This document shows positions 33,463 to 42,200 of a stretch of DNA of 62,778 nucleotides, one piece after another. Made by a program: the position numbers and the translations under genes. Below the pieces are notes generated by a model that had not been told where the DNA came from, made no database searches, and saw only the letters and a list, made by a program, of their open reading frames with translations. Source of the DNA: an uncultured Cryomorphaceae bacterium (GTDB lineage Bacteria > Bacteroidota > Bacteroidia > Flavobacteriales > Schleiferiaceae); NCBI GenBank assembly GCA_937129395.1, contig CAKZNE010000155.1, positions 1-62,778 of the forward strand, written 5' to 3'. Numbering within the stretch: the stretch's first letter is position 1; each line of letters begins with the position of its first letter.

Positions 33463-34239
33463 ATGTCATACATCGGAAGTAATATCAGAAAAATACGTGG
33501 CGTCAAAAACGTGAACCAAAGCGCATTTGCAGAATTATTTGATTTAAAAAGAGCGAGCGTTGGAGCCTATGAAGAAGGCCGTGCTGAGCCAAAAATCAAC
33601 ACAATTATTGATATTGCTAAATATTTTGGCATTAGTATAGATGATTTGTTAACCAAAGAACTTTCCGTAAACGATCTCTTTAAATTTGACATCTTTAGAG
33701 AGGATATTCTAAAAGACAGCAACAATAATCTCACACCCTCGCAACCCATAATTGACTTAGTTCCCATTCCTTTTATCCCTGCCAATCAGGAGAAGGAATA
33801 TCTTTCAAACAAAAAGAACAAAAACTATTTAGAAGGATGTGAAATTCTTCAAATACCCATAAGCAAAGGCAAAGAATATCAGGCGTTTGAACTCAAAGAC
33901 TCTAGTATGAGTAGTGAGGGCAGCGTATTGCAAAAAGGGGATATAGTAGTTTTTGAAAAATCGAAAATTAAAACAATTGGGAAAATTGAAATCGGAAAAA
34001 TTTATGGCTTTGAAACCAAAGACGAATTTATTCTAAGAAGAATTGATTCCAAAAGCAAAACCCAAATCAGCTTAAAACCCGACAACACAAACTTTTACCA
34101 GGAAGAATTGGATTGGTCCGAAATTACCACGACTTGGCAAATCCGATCCTTAATTACTAATAATTTTAGCGCGCACCCTACTTTAAACTCACGACTACAA
34201 GAGCTAGAAACGAAAATTAAAAAAATTAATTTGGCTTAA
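33463..34239 (+). CDS. XRE-family repressor with S24/LexA-like C-terminal domain
   Basis: 258 residues. Residues ~5-63 form an XRE helix-turn-helix (NIRKIRGVKNVNQSAFAEL ... VGAYEEGRAEP). Residues ~125-235 resemble the S24/LexA signal-peptidase-like domain: the D-S-S-M (146-149) aligns with the GDSM serine segment, followed by LQKGDIVVFEK and LKPDN. Where the family has the catalytic Lys, this protein reads FILRRID (R192/R193), so self-cleavage is doubtful and the domain may only sense or dimerise. A short coiled coil closes the protein. It is divergent from the PspA/flotillin operon and 10 bp ahead of the PLD-like gene, so it likely controls one or both and itself. Confidence 0.83.
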   Translation: MSYIGSNIRKIRGVKNVNQSAFAELFDLKRASVGAYEEGRAEPKINTIIDIAKYFGISIDDLLTKELSVNDLFKFDIFREDILKDSNNNLTPSQPIIDLVPIPFIPANQEKEYLSNKKNKNYLEGCEILQIPISKGKEYQAFELKDSSMSSEGSVLQKGDIVVFEKSKIKTIGKIEIGKIYGFETKDEFILRRIDSKSKTQISLKPDNTNFYQEELDWSEITTTWQIRSLITNNFSAHPTLNSRLQELETKIKKINLA

Positions 34240-34249
34240 TGCTAATATT

Positions 34250-34942
34250 ATGGAAGGCAAATTTAATGAGGTATTCGAGCAATTTGAACTTAGTCTAAAT
34301 GACTATATTCTATCAAGGTCTGAAAAAAGGCAATTAAAGGTAGAAATCAAAGATTTGAAACTGAACCCTAGTGAGGCTCAAGTTTTAAAAAGTGAGTTGA
34401 AAAAAATGGCTATTCAGAAAATATCTGGAAATGGGAACCAACTTATTATTGAATGGATGTATGAAGCGAACAAACTTCTTTCCGCTCAGTCTGACCAAAA
34501 GAAAACTGACATTCCCAGAGTAATTTTTAGTCCAGGAGAAGAATGTAGAGAGGCCATTATTTCTCAAATAAGATTTGCCAAACAGAAGATCAGGATTTGT
34601 GTTTTCACAATTAGCGACAATAGAATTAGTGAAGAGATTATCCAAGCTCATAAATTAGGTAAGAAGGTTCAAATCCTTACCGATAATGAAAAACAGTTTG
34701 ATATGGGATCCGATATTGAGCAATTTAGACAAGAAGGAATTCCGGTTGTAATTGACCAAACCAAGGCACACATGCACCATAAATTCGCTTTAATAGATTC
34801 GGATACGGTGATAACAGGAAGCTATAATTGGACAAGGTCTGCCGCAACATCCAACCATGAAAACATCCTAATTACTAGGGACATAAGTGTTTTTAAAGCT
34901 TATGAAAAGGAATTTGAAGGACTCTGGAAGGAGATGTCTTAA
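34250..34942 (+). CDS. PLD-like phosphodiesterase / nuclease with one HKD motif
   Basis: 230 residues. The N-terminal ~85 residues are helical and charged; residues ~88-228 form one phospholipase D-type domain with H176-x-K178, D183, then G190-S191-x-N193, the complete HKD signature, and an R-I-C-V-F-T strand characteristic of the small bacterial nucleases (Nuc/MitoPLD type) that dimerise to make one active site. Substrate could be nucleic acid or phospholipid; there is no signal peptide, so it acts in the cytoplasm or on the inner leaflet. It shares an operon with the repressor (10 bp gap) and its stop overlaps that of the convergent VOC gene by 3 bases. Confidence 0.87.
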   Translation: MEGKFNEVFEQFELSLNDYILSRSEKRQLKVEIKDLKLNPSEAQVLKSELKKMAIQKISGNGNQLIIEWMYEANKLLSAQSDQKKTDIPRVIFSPGEECREAIISQIRFAKQKIRICVFTISDNRISEEIIQAHKLGKKVQILTDNEKQFDMGSDIEQFRQEGIPVVIDQTKAHMHHKFALIDSDTVITGSYNWTRSAATSNHENILITRDISVFKAYEKEFEGLWKEMS

Positions 34943-35997
34943 TCTTTAATTCTGCTCCAACCCATAGTTCTAATCATCCATCTTGGCAATGGTCTAAGCG
35001 GGTTTCGTTTTTCCAGATTTAGATACCAGCCTACTTTTTTAAGAATTGGAACCTTTTGCGTTTCTACAAATTCAATAAGGGTTCCATCAGGATCTTCAAC
35101 ATAAGAAAATCTACCCGCAGCTTCGCCCATATCAAAGCTATTGGCAGAGTCCACCGTAAAAGGATGACCTTCAGATTCACATTTTTCTTTTAATACATCC
35201 ATAGCCACCACATCAAAACACAAATGGATAAAACCAGGGTCTCCCCAGAATCTGTTTTTGAAAATCTTTTTGGGCTTGGAACTTAAGCATTGAACCAACT
35301 CCAATTGAACCGGTCCTAACAACTGAGAAAATGCGCCTTGGTAGGCTGTTGATTTTTCAATAATTACTCGGTGATAGTTTTCATTTTTACCCGTCCAAGA
35401 ATTAAAATCATCAAACTGCCCTTTTTTATTGGAAACTACTTCTGAAAACCCTAATAAATCGCAATAAAACTTAAGGCTCTTTTCCATATCTGAAACACCT
35501 ATTGCCACACCAAAAACGCCACCAAAAATTCCGTTTGAATTACTAAACCAATCCATGGACTCACGGATTTCTATCTTATTTCCAAATAAATCTTCCAAGA
35601 GGAAAAATGAATTTTCCCGAATCTCTGAAAGCACCTTTAGTTTCCTTTCTTTGCAATGAGAATAGGCTTTTTCAATATCAATGCATTTTATTTTCAGACT
35701 GTGAATTCCAAAATCTCCGGGATAAATTTCTTCAGTGGGCCAAAGGACTTCTCTCTCAGTAAACTGCCAAATTTCCAAGCCACCGCCACCATTCATATTT
35801 AAACAAAGGGCTGCATTTCTCTTTTGAACATTTCCTCCTGTATAATTTAACATTAAGGCCGCTTCGGCTTCTTCTTCAAAAACGGGGGTATCAAAACCAA
35901 AATTTTTGCGGTAATAATCCCAAGTCTTTTTCAAATTTGGATTTCCAATTCCCACCTGTTGAATCCCGCTGATATAAAACTTCTTTTCGCCTTTCAT
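34939..35997 (-). CDS. two-domain VOC (glyoxalase/dioxygenase-fold) protein
   Basis: 352 residues with two vicinal-oxygen-chelate domains, about 5-145 and 155-315. The second has FYCDLLGF, HLCFDV and YVEDPDGTLIEFVE, typical of glyoxalase-like proteins. At the usual first metal-ligand position the domains read QVGIG and VAIGV rather than H-V, so metal binding may be altered. A basic tail (LEKRNPLRPLPRWMIR) follows. The start codon abuts the stop of the alpha-oxoamine synthase gene with no gap, so translation is probably coupled. Enzymatic activity cannot be assigned; context suggests a step in lipid or amino-ketone metabolism. Confidence 0.8.
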   Translation of the reverse strand: MKGEKKFYISGIQQVGIGNPNLKKTWDYYRKNFGFDTPVFEEEAEAALMLNYTGGNVQKRNAALCLNMNGGGGLEIWQFTEREVLWPTEEIYPGDFGIHSLKIKCIDIEKAYSHCKERKLKVLSEIRENSFFLLEDLFGNKIEIRESMDWFSNSNGIFGGVFGVAIGVSDMEKSLKFYCDLLGFSEVVSNKKGQFDDFNSWTGKNENYHRVIIEKSTAYQGAFSQLLGPVQLELVQCLSSKPKKIFKNRFWGDPGFIHLCFDVVAMDVLKEKCESEGHPFTVDSANSFDMGEAAGRFSYVEDPDGTLIEFVETQKVPILKKVGWYLNLEKRNPLRPLPRWMIRTMGWSRIKD

Positions 35998-37236
35998 TTA
36001 CTCGCTGCTAATTGATTTATAATGACCTAATCTTAATTTTTCAGCTACAGCGGAAAAGGCATTTAAACTTATTTGAACATCCTCTAAAGTGTGCACTGCC
36101 GTGGGAATCAGGCGCAAAATAATAACACCTTTCGGCACCACGGGATAAACCACCATGGAGCAAAAAAGCTTGTAATTCTCTCTTAAGTCTTTTACTAAAG
36201 CCATAGCCTCTTCTACTGTTCCGTTAAGGTAAACTGGTGTTACGCAAGAATTGGTGTTTCCTATTTCAAAACCAGCCGCTTTTAGTCCATTTTGAAGGGC
36301 ATTTACCACCTTCCAGAGCTGCATTCTTAAAGCATCATTATCACGCAATAATCTCAACCTAAAAAGCGCTCCTTCTACAAAAGGCATGGGTAAACTTTTG
36401 GCAAAAATCTGAGATCTCATATTGTATTTAAAAAAATCCATGATCTCCTTTTTTCCTGCAATAAAAGCCCCGATTGAAGCCATCGATTTTGCGAAAGTGG
36501 CAAAATAAACGTCTATCTCATTTTGTATCCCTTGCTCGGTTCCCGCTCCAGAACCCCTAGGTCCTAAAACACCAAAACCATGAGCATCGTCTACCATTAA
36601 TCGGAAGTTGAATTGCTTTTTAAAGTCAACAATTTCTTTCAATTTCCCTTGGTCACCTTTCATTCCAAAAACACCTTCTGAAATTACGAGTAAGCCTGAA
36701 TTAGAATTTGTTGACTGTATTTTTTTCGCTCTTTTTAATTGCTTTTCAAAATCTTCAATATCATTATGTTTAAAGGCCAAAGACTTTCCTAAATGGATAC
36801 GAATGGCATCCATAATACAGGCATGGCATTCATTGTCATATAAAATCACATCATGCCGATTTACCATAGCATCTATGGCCGACATAATTCCTTGATAACC
36901 GTAATTCAATAATACTGCTGTTTCTTTTTCAACCAATTGAGCCAAGTCAGATTCCAATTGTTCATGCAAATCTGTATTTCCGCTCATCATCCTAGCACCC
37001 ATAGGATAGGCTGCTCCCCATCTTGCCATCGCTTGGGTATCGGCTTCTCTTACCTCAGGTAAATTGGCCAATCCCAGATAATTATTTATACTCCAAACAA
37101 TATGTTCTTCGCCCTGAAAATTCATTCGATTGGAAATTTCGCCTTCTAATTTTGGAAACATAAAATAACCTTCTGCCACATCTTTATAAGAACCCAATGG
37201 CCCCATATTCTGTAGCATTTTCTCAAATAAATCCAT
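35998..37236 (-). CDS. PLP-dependent alpha-oxoamine synthase (serine palmitoyltransferase-like)
   Basis: 412 residues, the normal length for the family that condenses an amino acid with an acyl-CoA or acyl-ACP (SPT, KBL, AONS). Visible signatures: NNYLGL at the N-terminus, H138 (cofactor stacking) in NECHACI, D217-A-H219 in VDDAHGFGVLG, and the Schiff-base lysine K250 in TFAKSMASIGAFIAG, which is closer to serine palmitoyltransferase than to KBL. Expected product is a long-chain 3-keto amine such as 3-ketosphinganine or its cysteate (capnine-type) analogue. The SDR gene immediately upstream (8 bp) would supply the keto reduction. Exact amino acid substrate is not determinable. Confidence 0.85.
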   Translation of the reverse strand: MDLFEKMLQNMGPLGSYKDVAEGYFMFPKLEGEISNRMNFQGEEHIVWSINNYLGLANLPEVREADTQAMARWGAAYPMGARMMSGNTDLHEQLESDLAQLVEKETAVLLNYGYQGIMSAIDAMVNRHDVILYDNECHACIMDAIRIHLGKSLAFKHNDIEDFEKQLKRAKKIQSTNSNSGLLVISEGVFGMKGDQGKLKEIVDFKKQFNFRLMVDDAHGFGVLGPRGSGAGTEQGIQNEIDVYFATFAKSMASIGAFIAGKKEIMDFFKYNMRSQIFAKSLPMPFVEGALFRLRLLRDNDALRMQLWKVVNALQNGLKAAGFEIGNTNSCVTPVYLNGTVEEAMALVKDLRENYKLFCSMVVYPVVPKGVIILRLIPTAVHTLEDVQISLNAFSAVAEKLRLGHYKSISSE

Positions 37237-37244
37237 AATTCTTG

Positions 37245-38039
37245 TTATTTAACTTTTGCCCGACCAATAATAATGGAGCGAAAAAATGTTGGAAAAAACC
37301 TATTTAGATGCACCCCGAAGGTTTCTTTGCCTCCTATATAAACCTCATTCTTATTTCTTGCGATTGCTTTAAAAGCCTTACGAGCAAAAACATCGACAGG
37401 CATCCCATTCGCTTGCGCTTGATCCATCTCATTTTGCGGCTTTCCATTTCCTGTTAAGGCGTTTACAGAAACATCCGTTTTAATAAAACCAGGGCAAATA
37501 ATACAAACCTTAATATTGTCTTTTTGATGTTCGGTTCTCAAGGCATCAAAAAAGCCGTGCAAGGCATGTTTAGCTGCTGAATAGCCCGAACGAAGCGGTG
37601 TTGAAAACTTGCCAACCAAACTAGAAATCACTACCATTTTCCCACCTCCCATTTCAATCATTTTGGGTAGGAGTATTTTACTTAGATGGATTAATCCGAA
37701 ATAATCGATTTCCATTATTCTTCTATACACCTCCATTTGGGTATCCAGCACCAAAGATCGTTGAGAAATTCCTGCACTATGGACAATTATTTTAGGGCAT
37801 GTTTCCTTTTTCAGTATTTCATGAGCTACATTTTCTATTTCATCCGGATTTTCCATATCCAAACTATAAAAAACAGCTTTTGGAGCTCCCTTTTCACGAC
37901 ATAATTTTGAAACCTCTTCGAGCTTTATAAAATTTCGAGAACTTAAAATAAGGGGATGGCCTTTTTCTGCATAGTGAATGGCCATCGATTTACCAATACC
38001 ATTACTTGCTCCTGTAATCCAAATGAGATCCTTTTCCAA
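37245..38039 (-). CDS. short-chain dehydrogenase/reductase, candidate 3-ketosphinganine-type reductase
   Basis: 264 residues, classical SDR: cofactor motif TGASNGIG (9-16), NAG-equivalent HSAG (87-90), catalytic S140, Y153 and K157 (YSAAK). The C-terminal part (PVDVFARKAFKAIARNKNEV, FFPTFFRSIIIGRAKVK) resembles DHRS7-like membrane-associated SDRs. Next to an SPT-like synthase the simplest role is NAD(P)H reduction of the 3-keto long-chain base; this is inference from context, since SDR sequence alone does not give the substrate. Confidence 0.83.
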   Translation of the reverse strand: MEKDLIWITGASNGIGKSMAIHYAEKGHPLILSSRNFIKLEEVSKLCREKGAPKAVFYSLDMENPDEIENVAHEILKKETCPKIIVHSAGISQRSLVLDTQMEVYRRIMEIDYFGLIHLSKILLPKMIEMGGGKMVVISSLVGKFSTPLRSGYSAAKHALHGFFDALRTEHQKDNIKVCIICPGFIKTDVSVNALTGNGKPQNEMDQAQANGMPVDVFARKAFKAIARNKNEVYIGGKETFGVHLNRFFPTFFRSIIIGRAKVK

Positions 38040-38112
38040 TTGAAATTATTTTAGCCTAAAATACTAAACCTAATTTCAATGAAATGGTTCAACAATTAAA
38101 AAAGAAGTGCGA

Positions 38113-38958
38113 TTAATATTTTAGAAATTCTGTTTCGATTTGTTGAAGATCGAAAATTGAATTCGCCAAATCCACTAACTCTTTATCTTCAAAGAGCTTT
38201 CGGTAATCTGGGTCTTCTATCGTTCCTTTCCACCTTTCCAAAACCTTAAGATTTGAAGCGTTTTTATGTAAATCCCTTCCGGTAAAAGAGCTTCCATGGC
38301 CATAATTGGTAATATCTTCTTTTCCAGCGTCCGTGAATTTTAATTGCAATTTTACCGCGATTTCCTTTCGGTAGTTTTTATCCAGAAACCATTTATTGTA
38401 ATTCAGAGGAAGTGAGATTTCACCCTGCTCAAGGTCTGGGTTATTTTGCCAAGCCAAAAAATTACGGGCATGATCCTTCCAAATTTCTATGATCATTTTT
38501 TGATGTTCCTGATCTTCCCTAAAAAGACTTCCAAACTCATCCTTCCAAACCCACCTACTGGCAAACATATTATAGGGATCTCTAAGTATTAAAATATTAA
38601 AACGATGCTTTGCGCCACCAAATTTTCCAACATCATATCTCAAAAAAGCATCCTTTGCCCATTTATCCTCAAGGCTCACCAATAAATTAAAATTAAAAAA
38701 ACCACGGATGGAAATTTTCTTAATTATAGTGTCCTCTGGAGGATGAAAAGGACCCATATTATTATTGTAGCAAGTAGCCCCCGGCAATTGTTTTAAAACC
38801 CAATTAATCACCGCATGATTTCCACTTCTTCGCATCCCCGAAATGCGGTAAAATGATTTCTGATCTTTCGATTTAACAAAGAAAAACCAGGCTCTACTAA
38901 TTTTATTCCTCAAACTATTAATTGGCATAATCCTAAAATCCTCAGTTTTGGAGGCCAT
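38113..38958 (-). CDS. sulfotransferase-like P-loop protein
   Basis: 281 residues. GMRRSGNH (41-48) looks like the 5'-phosphosulfate-binding loop and LRDPYNMFASR (125-135) like the 3'-phosphate motif (R-D-P ... S-R) of PAPS-dependent sulfotransferases; overall length also fits. An alternative start at M11 is possible. It is the first gene of the lipid operon (73 bp before the SDR), so it might sulfate a lipid or glycolipid. No signal peptide is present, consistent with a cytoplasmic enzyme. Confidence 0.7.
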   Translation of the reverse strand: MASKTEDFRIMPINSLRNKISRAWFFFVKSKDQKSFYRISGMRRSGNHAVINWVLKQLPGATCYNNNMGPFHPPEDTIIKKISIRGFFNFNLLVSLEDKWAKDAFLRYDVGKFGGAKHRFNILILRDPYNMFASRWVWKDEFGSLFREDQEHQKMIIEIWKDHARNFLAWQNNPDLEQGEISLPLNYNKWFLDKNYRKEIAVKLQLKFTDAGKEDITNYGHGSSFTGRDLHKNASNLKVLERWKGTIEDPDYRKLFEDKELVDLANSIFDLQQIETEFLKY

Positions 38959-39176
38959 TTGCCAATATTATAAAAAAAAGCCTCATTTTAAAATGTGGGA
39001 TGATACAATTAGGACATCCAACCTTAATTCTTTCGTGTTTTAAGAAATCGTCTGTAATTAAAGGGAAACGAAGAGTCGTGAGGTCTATAAAAACAATCAG
39101 AAGCTCATTCTTTCTTAAGTCCTTTTGAGATCTGATTTTGGGACTTAAACAAAAACTACAAAAAATTTAAAATAAC

Positions 39177-39184
39177 TATCTTTG
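39177..39184 (+). promoter_or_regulatory. candidate -7 promoter element
   Basis: TATCTTTG matches the Bacteroidota -7 consensus TAnnTTTG and lies 41 bp before the ATG of the 3015-residue gene. No convincing -33 TTG was found at the expected spacing. Confidence 0.45.
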
Positions 39185-39224
39185 GCCCTCTCTGGGGGGA
39201 GAAATATAACTTACTTGTCGCTGG

Positions 39225-42200
39225 ATGTTAAGATTACAAAAAGTCTTATTTGTTGCACTACTTCTCCTGGTTTCTTTTGGAACAAAGGCGCAAATTACTT
39301 TGACCTCTAATCCCAATGCACAAAGCGGAATCGTTTCTCTATGTTTGGAAGATTCGGATTCAATCATTTTTACAGCTAGCTACGGCGGCCCCTTAGACAG
39401 TGTCGTTTGGACAATTTCTGGAGCCCAAATTAATAAAAGCTTTGGTTTAGGTAGTAAAACTTTGAAATATACTGGCTCCGGAAATTTCAATGTTAGCGTA
39501 TCCGTATTTCACTTAGGCTCAGCTGTTTCAACCCGAAGTCTAGGTGTTGCTGTTTACCAACTTCCACCGATAAATTTTAATATTCCAGACACCATTTGCG
39601 AAAGCGACCCTATACTCCAACTCTTAGCCACACCAGCAGGAGGGAATTTTTCAGGACCTGGAGTTAGCAATAATAATTTGGATCCAGATAGTGGCCCGGT
39701 GGGAGATCGAATTTTGACTTATACCGTAAGCAACGGAAACTGCACCCGAACGGCAACCTTCACCATTTTCGTAAAAGATTCTCCAGAGCCAAACTTTAGG
39801 GCAAACGATTTCCCAACCAGTCAGTGGCAAGGTGTGGATACCTACACCATTTGCGATTCCACAACAACTCCCGAGTTCCGATTTTTTCACGAATTCCCTC
39901 TTTTCGATTACGACTCCTATTCCTTAGATTTTGGTGATGGAAGTCCCTTGGTAACAGGAGTAGCATTTCCCACCAACTTTGGAGCAGGAATAATTCATTT
40001 ATATCCAGTTGCGGGACTTTTCCCGGCCACTTTGGTGTTGATTAAAAACAATGGTTGTAGTACCACAGAAACTATAAATATTTTCATTGGAGAACAGCCT
40101 GCCGTTGGATTTAGCATCCCCGGAGGAACAATCAATCAATGTATTCCAAGGAATTCTGGGTTTATAGAAATTTGTGTTGCAGTTACTGGAGTTTCCCAAA
40201 ACCCTCCCGAAACCATTTACACCCTTACTTCTAGTGATGGAAGCCCAGATGTCGTTTTCACCCACCCACCACCAGACACAGTTTGCCATCAATTTACAAT
40301 GGGTTCTTGTGGATTCAACCTCAATAATTTTAACAATGCTTTTAGTTTAAGTTTTACCGCCTCCAATCCTTGCTCTCAGCGTTCGGTAACTGTAGAACCA
40401 ATATACATTTCCCAACCTTCGGAAACAGGCTTTAGCACCGACCCTTCAACTTGTGTAAATCAATTGGTTAGTATCCAAGATACTTCAACAATTGGTGGGG
40501 TTGTGCGAAATGGGGTTTGTTTAACGAATGGACTTACTATATGGGATATTACACCAAATACCTATACACTTTCTCCAGGATCCTTTCTTGGAAATACCTT
40601 TGGAAATCCAAATCCAGGAAACTGGTCTTCTGGTTCTTCTACTTTAAATGTAACTTTTAATGAACCTGGAATTTATTCCATCTCCCAATTGGTGGCAAAT
40701 GCCATAGAATGTTCTAACGATTCTCTTACTCGCAATTTTTGTGTAGATAGTATTCCCGGGGCAGATTTACGTTTAAATAAGGATACGATTTGCTCTGGCG
40801 ATTCGGTAACAGCTTCCTTTATTGGTGATATTCAAAGCGTTTGTCAAATCTTAGATTTACGATGGAGAATCCTTGAACCTGATGGTTTTGTACTGGGATC
40901 TACAGGGGACTTAGATAGCACCCAAACTTTTATTTTCAACAAAAGTGGAGTTTATACGATAGAATTAAGAGCAGGAAACGTTTGCGACACTGCCGTTGCT
41001 GTGGATTCTATTGTGGTTTTGGGAATTCCAAGTGTTCTTTTGCCTGCCGACCGAACCTCTTGTAACTTTTCCAGTATTCAATTTTCAGATACTGTCTTAA
41101 GTCCAATAATTGCTGATAGCCTTTCCCCCATTACAAATTACCAATGGCAAATACTGCCAAATAATGGTGTTAATTTTCTGAACTCCACCAACGCTAATTC
41201 AGCCCAACCCGAAATTGAATTTACAGAAGATGGATTCTTTTCAGTTATCCTAACAATCACCAACAGTTGCGGCAGTTCCTCCGACACGATGGAATTATCC
41301 ATCCTAGAAAATCCAGAATTAGATAGCATTGCCGATGTGATTTTGTGTAATGGTGGAACTTTTGGAATTAGAGCAATTGCTACAAATGGTTTGCAGCCCT
41401 ACAGTTTTCAATGGGGAAATGCCGCTACAGGAGTTTTCGCATTTACGGATTCTGTTTTCTTAGATAATTTAAGTCAGGATTCTAGTTTTTATGTTATTGT
41501 TACGGATTCTTTAGGTTGTTCCGATAGCTTAAATTTTAATATTGATGTAGCTCCAACTCTATTGGTAGATGCTGGTCCAACTCAATTTCTTTGCAGCCCA
41601 GATTCAACTCAACTCAATGCAATAATAAGTGGCGGAAGTCCTCCATATTCAATAAGCTGGTTCCCTTCTGCAGGCTTATCCGACACAAGTATTGCGAATC
41701 CAAATCGAATTGCATTGGACAGCACCATACTCTATACAATTCAAGTAACTGACTCCCTCGGCTGTGTAATTGAAGATACTGTAAGCCTACGTGTTTACCC
41801 TTCTACGAACCTAATTATTCCAGGAGATACAACCTTTTGTTTAAATTCTGGTGGCGTTAGTTTTGCAGCCAGTCCTGTTGGAGGAAATTGGCAGGGAACT
41901 GGAATTTTGGCCAATGGATTTTTCGATCCAGCTGCAGCAGGACTTGGTATTCATACGGTAGTTTATTCTTTTACAGATCCTTTTGGTTGTACCTATTTAG
42001 ATAGCTTGGATATTTCGGTTCAAGCGCAGCCTAATGTTGAATTTCAAATCCTTGGCGACACCTCAAGCTGTAGCCCTTTCCTTGTTCAATTAGCAGACAC
42101 AACACTCTCAAACGGAACTTGGTTAATTAACAACCAAGCGGTGGCTTTGAATAATATTGATTCCATATTATTCACAAATACCTCTACCACTAGGGATTCA

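Noticed and set aside
34250..34942. Classical secreted phospholipase D
   Set aside because: Only one HKD motif, no signal peptide and small size; fits the dimeric nuclease-type PLD branch better, although lipid substrate is not excluded.
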